64,000 nt of DNA from Trichomonas vaginalis G3 (Eukaryota; Parabasalia; Trichomonadida; Trichomonadidae): NCBI RefSeq assembly GCF_026262505.1, contig NC_067207.1:12678082-12742081 (forward strand), read 5' to 3'. The stretch's first letter is position 1; each line of letters starts with the position of its first letter. The notes under the pieces were generated by a model. It saw only the letters and a program-made list of their open reading frames with translations, ran no database searches and was not told where the DNA came from. Shown piece by piece: positions 52,901 through 63,103 of this stretch. The position numbers and the translations under genes were made by a program.

Positions 52901-54634
52901 TTCACCGTAATTAACCAGTTAATGCAGGAAGTCAAGCGAGGAGACCTTCCTCAATTCGGTGGAATCTTACTACCACTCATGACATGTTACGCCCTCTACT
53001 CCAGTTCCGATAACAAACTTACAGATCTCATGGAAATTTACTTATTCCTGATGCCTGTTGGTTTGACCGTCCCAACAATGAGGGCCATCTACACATTGAG
53101 GAAAGAGCCTGGCTTTGAGAGGGTTATGAACCTATTTGACCCTGATATCTGTCCAGATCTTTATAAGTTCGCTTATTACACATCCAACATCACGAAAGAA
53201 GAGCAGATCGAAGCCAACCAAGACTTACTCGTCAATTCATACCTCGGACTGACCGATTACTGCAGAAAGAACGAAATCAACGAATTTATTCCAGAATTCT
53301 CCTGCAAACTCGCCGAATTACAAGCCATGTCCAAATCCAACATGCTCGAAGCCGCCCTGTGCATTGTACACTGGTGCAGACTCGTTACTCCCAATGATTT
53401 GCCACCAGATTCTCAATTAAAGCCAAATATTCCATTTATGAAGCTGCAACCAGCAAATCTGAACGAGGGCATTGACGAGAAGTACATCATTGATCCACAA
53501 CTCCCAACAAAGAGAGTTTGCAGATCAATCCGCGATATTCTTTTTGCTCTCTACGTGAAAGCGATCAAACTCGTACAAGACGCGATGGTTCCAGACTTTG
53601 CACTCGACATCATCCGCGAATGCAAGGAACGCGTGATTTTTGATCGTAAATTACGGATCATGGGATTATTAGACGAACTTTTAACTCTCGAGAGCCAGAT
53701 CTACACTGCAACAGCTGCAGAACACATTTTCTTCTACTACTACCGCGTTGTTTTCTTCGGCAACGGCTTCAAAGAGTTCTATCGCAACAAGACAATGATG
53801 TACAGAATGAGCGGCTTCAAGAACATCAACCAGTTCATCAAAGACTTGAAACTGATGTTCCCTGGCTGCAACGCGCACCAGTCACAGAAAGAGTTCGACA
53901 AAGAGAAAGAGACACTCGATCCACAGAACGGCATGGTCATTTTGGCCACAAACTGCGAACCAACATCACAACAGGAAGTTGACGATGTTTTGGCCATTCC
54001 TGACTACGGCGGAAATGGTCCTAAATTCATCGGCAACTTCAAGAAGATTGAGAGTGTCTCTGTCTTCAGGACACGCATTGGCAAACCACAGAAAGGAAAG
54101 GAGTACGTGAATGAGTTTGCAGGAGCATTCACTGAAGAAACAATTTACTTCACTGACGGATCATTCCCTGGATTGACAAGATGCATTCCTATACAGAACG
54201 AGAAGACACAGACAAGAATGATCACTCCTATTGAGAACGCAATCATAACAATGAAATCAAAGGCTATGGAAGTCATAACAGAAATGAACACAATCAATTT
54301 CTGCGAGCAAACTAAGTCAGGAACTCCAAATGGCCAACAGATTTTGTTGTTGATATCTGGTATTGTTGATGCTGGTGTAAATGGTGGTACACAGATGTAC
54401 ATCGACGCTTTCTTGAAGCCAGACTTCTTGGAGAACCATCCTGATGAAGAGAAACACGTAAAACAGTTGAGAGAGTGTTTCTCAGAAACAGTCAGAATTC
54501 TTAACAAAGCAATGGTTGTCGCTGGAAGACACGTTCCTCCGGGAATGGACAAGAAGTACGAATCTGCTGTGGCTGCTTTCGGTCCTTTGAAAGATAACTT
54601 CAAATCAATCGGAATAGAAATCGATGAAGAATAA
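49967..54634 (+). CDS. DOCK-family guanine-nucleotide exchange factor
   Basis: This 1555-residue protein starts at ATG 49967. Residues about 5-70 are SH3-like (LAIAKFPFLANGQKQIPML, GDQFEIYHK, GLEGIFPKSHVAFYP). About 383-510 is the C2/DHR-1 lipid-binding domain (RSILYFTIKEIEQ, LYLAIELQRADG). A long helical/ARM middle follows. The DHR-2 catalytic region spans about 1170-1540: FYYYRVVFFGNGF, VFRTRIGKPQKGKEYVN, FTEETIYFTDGSFPGLTRCI and IENAIITMKSKAMEV. DOCK proteins activate Rac/Cdc42-type GTPases at membranes to drive actin remodelling; an SH3 at the front resembles the DOCK A/B groups. This would suit amoeboid transformation and phagocytosis in trichomonads (inference). The acidic end (IGIEIDEE) is short, without a PxxP tail. 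Confidence 0.9.
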   Translation: MSTWEPESGLAIAKFPFLANGQKQIPMLAGDQFEIYHKSKDWYHGKNIFSGLEGIFPKSHVAFYPGPGQHHNILLSKPEDLLLREASIAFSKIIEEIQAKHNSISDDERLKQFNVIFDMISNIDFMKSNPDKAETFLEHHRNVASCIDEIYKILNVSLNLRSFTASPTTMTTWGREMFVQGQEATVRYSYPSYTLVRLSIEIKNLKKLTSFRFAVCQSKNSPFTSSPISFKFDPADFTKGNPKVELLIDQLDLSTVKDQMYLAIYSYDIIPMKSGHDDCRECNSCALVELPVCRSRTIIQKSQEKPIVREAVSRIASDDKIQNLHFDLIKEQVKTVGMLSYEVKFSAYQGTYDTLVEKFPSLAHCTRIDPFFLPQTVLPTQKRSILYFTIKEIEQKSKFKRTRIVIRLLDNRNQCFIPCIENIESHQFDQIAWISASFKGIQNLRSCETFGIDLSKTNTALEDLYLAIELQRADGSVKPSGYTVIKLAGPNGCLPQNYSTITSKLYHFSVRDEFPKISDFNINPEKPRGKEKAPQSIGHIIYTLSFASTNLTNDETLYNLVDYNGNNNNLNITLSNWQNIQLSEWSKFVRELLKNFCFIIANNSALSSQAFQCLRTIFTLISVTPSYGAHIKLLDEFVEGDFPRIIKENNSLGEFWLIIGQINEEFTKQDTNTMEYRNLIKVSPYILRLVATSFKASVIDLKMNKMIDRYKENITPIFQKLSEIVSEYNPDDPPQIKSLVFAKQQLILRYFAQIIAAIHCSFVGEDVKCITDYVVNFIKAIRYHPEDRKQVPIDKSKLRVMLALSTTECWLNKTERDILKPLFAEELNRAAKLPHCIELVVVVLASLFFSVRDDFIVQFIPLLRDVFFHPIPENLTHRTPLIRLILTVAFTNPKVFVEEHNDLIIEVMKSKEIGPQERLFPFAHYLRENAKVLKKKMADDKFKLKVDLLSSYLDLSIEAHNCSSNGQLHEMIYPNVSDFTVINQLMQEVKRGDLPQFGGILLPLMTCYALYSSSDNKLTDLMEIYLFLMPVGLTVPTMRAIYTLRKEPGFERVMNLFDPDICPDLYKFAYYTSNITKEEQIEANQDLLVNSYLGLTDYCRKNEINEFIPEFSCKLAELQAMSKSNMLEAALCIVHWCRLVTPNDLPPDSQLKPNIPFMKLQPANLNEGIDEKYIIDPQLPTKRVCRSIRDILFALYVKAIKLVQDAMVPDFALDIIRECKERVIFDRKLRIMGLLDELLTLESQIYTATAAEHIFFYYYRVVFFGNGFKEFYRNKTMMYRMSGFKNINQFIKDLKLMFPGCNAHQSQKEFDKEKETLDPQNGMVILATNCEPTSQQEVDDVLAIPDYGGNGPKFIGNFKKIESVSVFRTRIGKPQKGKEYVNEFAGAFTEETIYFTDGSFPGLTRCIPIQNEKTQTRMITPIENAIITMKSKAMEVITEMNTINFCEQTKSGTPNGQQILLLISGIVDAGVNGGTQMYIDAFLKPDFLENHPDEEKHVKQLRECFSETVRILNKAMVVAGRHVPPGMDKKYESAVAAFGPLKDNFKSIGIEIDEE

Positions 54635-54954
54635 TTTTAATATTATTTCTTTTATTTTTTTTTATTTATTTTTTATATTTTTTTATATTAAAAGGTAATT
54701 TTAAAATTTTTGAATTCAAAATAATCGTTTTTGAGCAAATTTTTATATAAGAGTACCGGAAATAAGTTGTTGACGCCGAAAAAAAGTTGTATAGACAGAG
54801 GATTTGTTACTGCCAAATAATTAAAAACTACATAAAGTATCATAATACATCCCAAATTCATGTCTTAGCAAAAAATTTATAAAATCATATTTATTCTTTT
54901 GTTGTCATTAATAATATGATAAACTTGTCAATGAGTGATTGGTTATATATGCAT

Positions 54955-55058
54955 TTAATCGAAAATCAGATCTGAATATTATATATGCATACTTCTATAA
55001 GTATTTAAACCAAGTAATCGTATTTTTTTTTTAATATTCAGATCTGATTTTCGATTAA
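54955..55058. repeat. Small foldback element with 26-bp arms
   Basis: Perfect inverted arms at 54955-54980 and 55033-55058 (core CGAAAATCAGATCTGAAT) surround about 52 bp. It abuts the next palindromic element with only 2 bp between them. Confidence 0.7.
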
Positions 55059-55060
55059 TT

Positions 55061-55184
55061 AAGGGTGCACTTACCACTTTCTGACACTCTCTCAAAAAGA
55101 GATATACGGGCGTGAAGAGGCATAGAAAATAAAACCTTAAACAAGAAATTTGAGAGCATGTCAGAAAGTGGTAAGTGCACCCTT
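55061..55184. mobile_element. 124-bp MITE-like element
   Basis: Terminal inverted repeats begin AAGGGTGCACTTACCACTTT, with about 26 bp perfect pairing at each end. The terminal AAGGGTGCAC equals that of the 1.04-kb element at 8228-9270, so it is probably a short deletion derivative of the same family. A TTAAGGG/CCCTTAA context at the borders makes the exact ends ambiguous. Confidence 0.65.
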
Positions 55185-55268
55185 AAAAAAATTCAAAGTG
55201 AATTTTCGTTTGCGCAAACTGAAGCCTTTTAAATTCCAGAAATATTATTATTGTTTAATAAATGCTGT

Positions 55269-56264
55269 TTATCTTCTTAAATATTTACTATGTAGGATGC
55301 CGTAAACATCATTTGATTGGGTGATTTTTGGGTCAAAGAAACAATTATCTGTATAGAAAAATGGAAAATAATTATTATTAGATTCGCTTATCAAATTTGT
55401 AATTGTGACGTTTCCTCTGGTAATTATATTTTGATGGTAAATAAATGAATTTGTAACAGTCAAAGAAATATCTTTTCTATAATGTTCTTGAAGTAGACAG
55501 ATTGCAAAATTATTCATAAAGTTAGAGAATTCAACATTAGTTGTTCCTTCGCACCAAAAAATTACATCATCATATCCTGCAATATTTCCTATAATGTTGC
55601 AATAAGCAAAATTAGTTATATCTTTTGGAGTATATATTCTTAAAGATTGATGTGAGATAGTACTTTCATAAAACTGGTTATTTTCTCTAAATTCTGAATA
55701 CCTACAAATACCTTGACTTCCATGAACATTCAAATTCATTGATGATAATCGTTGGCATTTATTTTTCGTTATATTGCAATTTGAAATAAGAATATCACCA
55801 TTTGATATATGAATTGTTGCAAATCCTGTAGTTTCATTCAAACCACAACTAGAAACTGTAACTTGTTTTGCATAATTTTTGTGTGATGATATTTTTTTAA
55901 CACTCTGTGAGAATGCTTGATGACCAAATTTTGCTATTGATTCGCAATAACATACTTGTTGTTGAACAAATTGACCTGAATTTGGGCAATAAAAGTAAAC
56001 TGACCCACCATAAGATGTTGAACTACATTTTCGAAATACGCTATTTTCAACTAATGTACAGATGTTGTTCGAAGTTTCGAAATAAATTGCACCGCTAATC
56101 TTGCACTTTATAAATAGACAATTTAAAACATAGTAATTGGTATTACCTGTATTATCATAAATCTTCTTATTATCATGCGTTTGAAGATAATTTTCTTGAT
56201 CTTCAAAATATTCTTCCCAATTTCGTTTTCTGGCTGTGCGGGTTCTTGTGTTCAAAATTTTCAT
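55269..56264 (-). CDS. Pmp-like right-handed beta-helix protein, short form
   Basis: This 331-residue protein starts at ATG 56264. It has repeated short beta-strand motifs ending in small residues and Asn/Cys: NCLFIKCKISGAIYF, NSVFRKCSSTSYGGSVYF, SNCNITKNKC and YCNIIGNIAGYDD. The CKxSGAIYF / YGGSVYF pattern is that of trichomonad Pmp-like (polymorphic membrane protein-like) beta-helix proteins, usually large surface proteins with a signal peptide, a membrane anchor and a short cytosolic tail. This one has a charged N-terminus (MKILNTRTRTARKRN), no signal peptide and no membrane segment. It may therefore be a truncated family member. Adhesion is suspected for the family but not shown for this protein. 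Confidence 0.65.
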   Translation of the reverse strand: MKILNTRTRTARKRNWEEYFEDQENYLQTHDNKKIYDNTGNTNYYVLNCLFIKCKISGAIYFETSNNICTLVENSVFRKCSSTSYGGSVYFYCPNSGQFVQQQVCYCESIAKFGHQAFSQSVKKISSHKNYAKQVTVSSCGLNETTGFATIHISNGDILISNCNITKNKCQRLSSMNLNVHGSQGICRYSEFRENNQFYESTISHQSLRIYTPKDITNFAYCNIIGNIAGYDDVIFWCEGTTNVEFSNFMNNFAICLLQEHYRKDISLTVTNSFIYHQNIITRGNVTITNLISESNNNYFPFFYTDNCFFDPKITQSNDVYGILHSKYLRR

Positions 56265-57207
56265 GATATTTTAACTCTTCGACAGAGAAAATTTTGAAAA
56301 AGATTTAATTCAATTTTGTTCAATTCAATATTGAATGTGTTATAAGATTCATTATAAAAATGTATTCTTTAATAGAGTGTTATTATACATAATACTTATA
56401 ATAATGGAAATTAAAACCGCTGCACCATTCATTTCAATCTATAATTATAATTAGTCTGGTGAATTTTATAATCATAATTCCATTGACTTTAATTGAAGGC
56501 CTTTGAAACTCAAGTTCTGCAACGTCACGTAAATCATTCTAACTTTTTTTAAAATTCAATTTCTCAAAAATTTCTGAAAAACCGCTAGATTCATTAGGAT
56601 TTGATCTTTTTTAGTATTCAATTTCCTATAATGCCGGCGAGAGACATATGCAGATTCTCTTTGGTTATTGCGTTGATTTCCAAAAATAAAAAATAAAATA
56701 CAATAAATATTTTAACAATACTCTACTTAAGCCAAGGACTGCTAAATTTATGAAAAGTCATATCATTCTCGTCAATATGGATATTGCCAGTGAAAAGAAA
56801 ATTTTGAAATTTGATTTTTTTTTTATAATCGAGTGCAGAAATACTTATCATTGTCTAAGGTGGAGATACGCGAGAGCTAGATCTGTATTTGTCCACACTT
56901 TTGGTCATATTTTGAAAAACAAATTAAAATTAATTAACTTCGAAGATTTTAGTATCAAAAAGTGTTTTATGCCCCTATACAAGTAAAGCAATACTGACAC
57001 GTCTTTGTAGATCCAGATTTAATGTTTTGCCATATGAGCTTGAACTCTCAATATGGCGACGATAAAAATTGAGTAAGGTTTACTTTGATCATCTTCCATT
57101 CACAGGGCAAATGAACCTCATTTCAGGACTTAATATTTATAATATCTTTGGATAATATATTCAGCGATATCATCTCTTAGGCCACCATTATTATTGTGGC
57201 AAACCCA
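56265..57207. other. Intergenic region, no gene recognised
   Basis: This is AT-rich. A 78-codon frame at 56750-56986 has no supporting features. Confidence 0.4.
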
Positions 57208-57390
57208 AATTTTAGCTAAAAGTGACAGGGAAAAAAAAACGTTTAGTATTAAAAAAAAGACCGATGAGAGCTTCGTTCGAAATATAGAGGAAACTGAGAA
57301 TGCGCAACCATTCTCAGGGAATATTGGATGCTATTCCCGTTCCCTCTGTATGGAAAATTGAGGTTTTCAAAGGGAGTTAAAATAATATCA

Positions 57391-57863
57391 AATTTATACT
57401 AATTTACTTCAAAATACAAAAGTATTTGACAGCTAAAATTAGTTACTTTAGCAAGCCTATCAATACCCTTTTACGATTATTGCTACTTTTTCGAAATAAA
57501 AGTAAAAACAAATTTATACTAATTTACTTCAAAATACAAAAGTATTTGACAGCTAAAATTAGTTACTTTAGCAAGCCTATCAATACCCTTTTACGATTAT
57601 TGCTACTTTTTCGAAATAAAAGTAAAAACAAATTTATACTAATTTACTTCAAAATACAAAAGTATTTGACAGCTAAAATTAGTTACTTTAGCAAGCCTAT
57701 CAATACCCTTTTACGATTATTGCTACTTTTTCGAAATAAAAGTAAAAACAAATTTATACTAATTTACTTCAAAATACAAAAGTATTTGACAGCTAAAATT
57801 AGTTACTTTAGCAAGCCTATCAATACCCTTTTACGATTATTGCTACTTTTTCGAAATAAAATA
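57391..57863. repeat. Four identical 120-bp tandem repeats
   Basis: The unit beginning AATTTATACTAATTTACTTC starts at 57391, 57511, 57631 and 57751 with no difference seen between copies; the fourth is cut near 57863. Each unit contains short palindromes (AAATACAAAAGTATTT, GCTAAA-N9-TTTAGC, TACTTTT-N7-AAAAGTA). The period divides by three, giving an open plus-strand frame of 169 codons that is rejected as a gene. Identity implies very recent expansion. Confidence 0.9.
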
Positions 57864-57938
57864 AATTTATTATCAAAAACCTTTTTTTTCTTAGTAAAAA
57901 TAAAATGTTATTTTATATCAAGTTTTTATTCATAAATT

Positions 57939-58934
57939 TTATAATGTTGTATAAATTTGAAGGTGGAAATCTGTAATAATTTTATCTTGAAAAGACTTGG
58001 CATTCTCAACAATGAATTGAGGGGTATTGCATCCAAATTCTGTAATTTGCGTGAGAATACTAAGCTTGATTTCCATTGGGATACTTAATTTCGAAAAATA
58101 CCGGGTCATTCGTTTTTGAACCTTTGCTGCCTTGACAACTTTATCAAGTAGGTCATCTAAACCCAATTGAAGCGTATTTAAGTTTGCTGATGAGTTAACT
58201 ATTAACGATTTAATTTTATCAGTGAGCATTATACATTTTTCTGTATCCAGTCTGAATGTAGACTTTTTTGGCTTTTTTTCAGATGGCAACGGATTTGGAA
58301 TTTTGTCTCTGAGCCTTATATCTTGAGAAATTCTGTAATAAAATGAAGGAACGATAAAATCGATTAATTTCATCACAAATCGATCAAATCTCATGAAAAT
58401 TGTTCCGCCAAAGTAGTAATATTTAATTTTTTTGTTAATCGATTCTGAAATGTTATTTGTGAGAGCTAAATTTTCATCTCTTTCAGCGGCTGTCCATCTT
58501 TCTTGGTTTGATATCCATTGATTTTGTATGTATTTTGAAAATTCTGGGAATTTTTCGGTTATTTCCAGAATTTTTTTGAACGTTGGTTCAATCCATTCTT
58601 TCTTGCCATTTCTGCCGTATGCAAGATAGTTCATTTTTGTATCTAATATCAATTTGTCTGAACTCTCAAATGCATAATCTTTCAAATTTTTTCTGAACGC
58701 CATCATTACATGAACTGCACACCAATGAAGGATAACTTCTGGAAAAGAGTTGATAATCGCATTTTCGATTTCTTGTGCACAATCTGACATAAAATATTTT
58801 GGTTTTACTTTTGCCCAGTTAAAAAATGCCTTGAGACAGAATGCAATATTTTCTGAAGTGTTTGGATAAACGACAAATTGAAAAATTGGGAATGCATGTG
58901 TATTTGGAAATTTGGCTGATATCATGTAAAACAA
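57939..58934 (-). pseudogene. MULE transposase, C-terminal part (split by insertion)
   Basis: This 331-codon frame holds YFMSDCAQEIENAI (second catalytic Asp), LHWCAVHVM (CxxH) and ALTNNISESINKKIKY (catalytic Glu), then a Lys-rich tail region and helical C-terminus. There is no SWIM finger comparable to the 27-kb transposase. Its apparent start is the junction with the element at 58936-59983. Removing that element and one target copy joins it in frame to the part at 59989-60597. Confidence 0.8.
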
Positions 58935-58935
58935 C

Positions 58936-59983
58936 TAAGGGTTTCGTTTTGCGAAAAAAACGTACAATACGCAATTTCGCTTAAAAAACATTTAGCTAGC
59001 AATTTCGACCTTTGACTCCACTCAAGACGTCACTTTTTTAATTTTGCGGTATCATATTTTTGGAAAATCTTTATGAATATTATATAAAAAGTCTCTTTAA
59101 TATCTATATTTCATATTTTTATCGATTTTTAAAGTTTTTGCGAAAAGTATTCAATTATTTTTGCTATTTGGTCGGGTAAATGTCAGATTTGCGACATTTT
59201 CTGATATGATATTCAGATTCTACGTTGATAATAATGCTTATAGAACCCTCTTGCTATTGTGTCAAAATTGCGAAACCGATAACAAAAATATCTCGCAATA
59301 TCAAAATTGAGATATTGAGTGAATTATGCATTATAGAGATTAAAAATCTGATTTGTGAAAACATCTCATCAGTTTCTAGCTAATTCAAAAATCTTTACTA
59401 TCTTATTCGATTAAAATGAAAAGGGAATAGTTTCATTATGTTTTAAATGACAGCCTTATAATATAATCATAGTTTTCGCTCAATATGTAGCATTTTTTTT
59501 TCGAAATCTATGGTCAATATCCTAAATACTGATTGCTTTGCATTCATATCTCTTACATTTTCTATACCCACATCAATATTCATTGCTATTCCTATCTTTT
59601 TCATTTTTGTTTGTTTCTCATAATTTCTCAAAAAACATGATAACTTGATATTTGTAAATATCATACTTTATAACGTAAATAAGAACTTGACCTATTAAGA
59701 AAAGCAGTAATGAAAAGAAAATCTGAAATTCATAAAAATTACAAGTTTCTGATGACAATTAGCTTAATTAAACCAGGTACAAGATTATATAATTGTATTT
59801 TCTATCCAATTATCCATATAATATCTTATCCAGAAAAAATAACTTGATCAATATCAAATGATTTTTTAACTAGTAAATAAAGTATTTTCTTTACACACAC
59901 ATTGTATATCATAGTTTTTTTTTTGGTTTCGCAAAACATCCAAAAACAAATATGCTATAAAAGTGACAATTTTAGCAAAACGA
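58936..59983. mobile_element. 1.05-kb non-autonomous element inserted in a transposase gene
   Basis: The left end TAAGGGTTTCGTTTTGC and right end GCAAAACGAAACCCT are inverted repeats. TAAAACAAC lies on both sides, a 9-bp target duplication (or 7 bp if the TA-ended form of the repeat is taken). The interior has no recognisable gene; a 65-codon frame at 59467-59664 is unconvincing. AAAAGTGACAATTTTAGC stands near the right end. Confidence 0.8.
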
Positions 59984-59988
59984 AACCC

Positions 59989-60674
59989 TTAAAACAACAT
60001 TTTAAATTCAAGTAATGAATGGGTTGCATCAATAAAATGCTCTTTCACAATTTTGATTATGTCCAGAAATTTGAAAGAAGCATAATAAAAGATTAATTTC
60101 TTTGGTTTGTTGTAATTATCGACATCGAAATAAATTAAATCTTTTGGTGACTCTTGTTCTTTGATACCCTTAAATAATTGAGTTGACTTGAATCGATTAT
60201 CATCGTACTTTTGAATACCTTTGATCTTTTTATTTCCTTTTTCCTGAATTGTTTTCATTTGATCTGAATATGCATTCAAAAAAGATGGCCTGTTAAGTGG
60301 ATCATCCAGATCAAGTTTTTTGTCGCATTCAATTTGAGCCATTTTCGGATCACCCCCCTGTTTTATAAAATTAATAAGTACCCGACGATAGCATTGTGAT
60401 AATGTGTGGTATTTCTTTGTCTCATCTTTGATTTGATTGTGATTATGTGTTCCATTATATTCTGTTAGGATATATTCTTCATCATCCTTTAGAAATGAGA
60501 TACATGCTTCACATTTATCTGCACTGCACCTGAATTTTAATTTTGTTCCCCCTAAATTTGGATTTTTTTTAATTGATATGGACAACCTGCATGGCATTCG
60601 TTATCAATGACAGCTTTCATAGCATCTATATAAGATAGCCTTTCTTTAAGTTCGCATGGTGCATCGATATGCAT
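59989..60674 (-). pseudogene. MULE transposase, N-terminal part (frameshifted)
   Basis: The main frame (to 60597) has a FAR1/FLYWCH-like zinc-binding segment (FRCSADKCEACISF ... GTHNHNQ) and ends with FIDATHSLLEFKMLF, where FIDAT is the first catalytic Asp. A likely true start is ATG 60674 (MHIDAPCELKERLSY) in a different frame; the switch occurs near 60590, so there is one extra frameshift besides the insertion. Together with 57939-58934 this gives a transposase of about 560 residues that is dead for two reasons. Confidence 0.7.
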
Positions 60675-62100
60675 CAAAAAAATGAAATGAAATTTCAATA
60701 TCAAAAAAAGCACAAAATTTGAAAAAATTCACAAATCTCGGTTTCTGAAAGAAAATGGCCTCTTAAACTTTGTGCATATATTCATCTATAAGACACATTG
60801 TATCCATATATTAATTAGCCAACACAACTTATCTGGTATCGAGAAAATTCAAAAAAAGCACAAAATTTGAAAATTGCTCGGTTCTACATTCAAAATAAAT
60901 TTCATTAATTTTTACGTACATATTAAGGTACTTATCTTCTACATATATAATCTTCATTAGATATATACATGATAAATAAAATTCATAAAACATTAAAAAT
61001 CAAAAAATTAGATGAACCTTGGCAATTAAACTTTATTAAATAATAGTTGTTTATAAATTATATTATATTATTATTTAATATTATTTTGATAATGAAGATT
61101 TTATTTTGCAATAATATAAAAAGGTAACTAAACTACTTTCGCCGATCCGATTTGCTCCATATTTAAAATATAGCTTGCATATGTAGAAGAAAAGCTAATT
61201 TTGAAGTACGCCCGAAATCCACCAACAGGATTTCGAGCTACTAAAAAGGTACTTTTAAATGTAATTTTTTTTATAAAAAATTAAATTTATTTTAAGATCA
61301 GACTAAAAACCAATTTTATGGAAAATCTATATCGACAAATTTATTACTTATTGGGTATATAGATTTTTTGATTATGGCGATTATGTCTGATATGCTTCCA
61401 ATAAGCCAAAACACATTTCATACTGATTTCTATAAAAGGTATCTTTATTATAGAAGTGTAAGCTATATCTGTTTGTTTTTTTATTATAACAAATTCAAAA
61501 TTCTCTTATAAGGACTAGATGAAATCTGTATTATTAAATCATTAGCTAAATGAAGGTTCAAATAGAAAGTAAATATCAATTTATATGATACTGAAACCAA
61601 ATAGTTCTTTTAATAAAAGATAACACGCTGAAAATTATTGAGTATTTGCAAATCTCAAAAATCTATTGGTGAATTTGGCTCAACTTTTAAAATTATAACA
61701 TCCATATCAAATCATAAAAGCAGACAAAAATTAAAGCCAAACCTATCGGCCAATTTTTTTTTGATATTTTGATTTTTGAGGTATACTTTTAAAAGTGGAT
61801 TTAAAGCACTTATGAAAAAACATTAACTTCTGTCGTTATGATTATTGATTTAGACAATAATGATTTTAATCTTTGATTATCAAAACACTAAAGTCATCTT
61901 TTTAACATTTGCTTGGTAGCATTAACTCAAGTCTAAAGTACTATTTTATGTGGCACTCTTAGAATTTTTGTATTCATTGTACACGCTGAAATAGTACTAT
62001 TAAAGTTATGGCGGACTTTCAAAAAATAGTTTGGTCACCTTTTAATATAAACGAAATTTTTTACCTTATGAACTTTTGATGGAAATATGCAAATTTAAAA
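60675..62100. other. AT-rich right part of the second MULE
   Basis: There is no gene. The phrase AAAAAGCACAAAATTTGAAA occurs twice (about 60704 and 60853) as a short direct repeat. Nothing else is recognised. Confidence 0.4.
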
Positions 62101-62108
62101 TAATAAAG

Positions 62109-62236
62109 AAAGCCGCGAGCGAAGCGATCGGCTTAGTTCGAAGATTTTGATTCAAATCTTTGCTGATCTGTAATTCGCGGAAGCCGCGAGCGAATCGAGC
62201 GGCTTAGGTCTAAGATTTTGATTCAAATCTTTGCTT
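62109..62236. repeat. Two direct repeats with GC-rich AGCCGCGAGCGAA motif
   Basis: A roughly 57-bp block starting AGCCGCGAGCGAA and ending GATTCAAATCTTTGCT occurs at 62111 and 62182 (period 71 bp) with a few substitutions. It is GC-rich against an AT-rich background. A short hairpin (ACACCC-N5-GGGTGT, about 62322-62338) lies 90 bp further right, next to the element end. Confidence 0.7.
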
Positions 62237-62376
62237 ATATTCCTTAAATTCTTTATGAAACTCGCAACAGTTCCATAAAAAATTTTAAATTCTAAACTGT
62301 CGAAATTACCGATCGGTAATCACACCCTTCACGGGTGTGTCACTTTTAGCTAAAATTACCCCTACTCTTATTATTG

Positions 62377-63103
62377 TTGGCTGACCAATTTCAGAAGAAA
62401 AATAACCTTTCGACAATGATTGCATCTTTATGATGTGTTAATCACAAAGTTATGAACAATTCTATTTTTTGCTTTTAATAGAATTTACAGCACCTGGAAA
62501 ATCTTTTGATTTTGCAAACAAAGTCACACCACCGCAAAAGCATGTTCTTCAGTTATAACTTATCATGGACATTTGTTTGTTAGACTATTAAATATACAGG
62601 TTTGAAACAATAAGAATAATTGTTTTTCTCTCTTTGAGAACTAATCTGAATTATATCTATAAAGATAAATCAACCATAAACTACAGCAATAAACCTCTTT
62701 AGTTGCCACCATTGAAATGAAAGCTTCGGGGCCTGAAAAAAATTAGAAAACACAAAATTTTCTTAATTTATATTTTTGAATGTTCCCTACCAAACAAATC
62801 GCTCTAATCGCCATTTCGAGCGTTATTCCAACTCAATGGATTTCAGAGGGAATGTCAGAAGATTTTTTATTTTCTTCCATATTCTATCGTTTTTTCGGTT
62901 TTTAATTTGATTTTTGGTATCAAATATAAACCAAGATTTTTAACAAAAAATTGTTGATTTAGTCTAACGTTCATGCATTCAATTTGAAAACAGTTAAAAT
63001 TGCTTGGTATAAATGGATGCATATAGCATGTAGATAAACATTTTGTTCTAAACATTTTTCATAATTGTGGTCTTTTTTTTTCATTCTACAAAAAATTCAT
63101 ATT
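62377..63103. other. Intergenic, nothing recognised
   Basis: This is upstream sequence of the kinase at 63104. No clear repeats or genes. ATTCATATT directly before the ATG contains a TCATA initiator-like site. Confidence 0.4.

Larger units (their letters stand above)
57208..62357. mobile_element. Probable second MULE, about 5.1 kb, with nested insertion
   Basis: AATTTTAGCTAAAAGTGACA at about 57209-57228 recurs inverted at about 62338-62357. TTATTATTG stands 10-11 bp outside each copy (left ending 57196; right 62368-62376), suggesting a 9-bp target duplication, but the intervening 10 bp do not pair, so the true ends are uncertain. Inside are a pair of small hairpins (57290-57350), four 120-bp tandem repeats, the transposase (57939-60674, minus) interrupted by the element at 58936-59983, and AT-rich sequence. 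Confidence 0.45.

Noticed and set aside
57426-57935. 169-codon frame with a 40-residue repeat
   Set aside because: It results from identical 120-bp tandem repeats in a transposon; there is no start context or known domain.
59467-59664. 65-codon minus-strand frame inside the 1.05-kb inserted element
   Set aside because: AT-rich, no recognisable motif, no initiator; other elements of this size class carry no equivalent.
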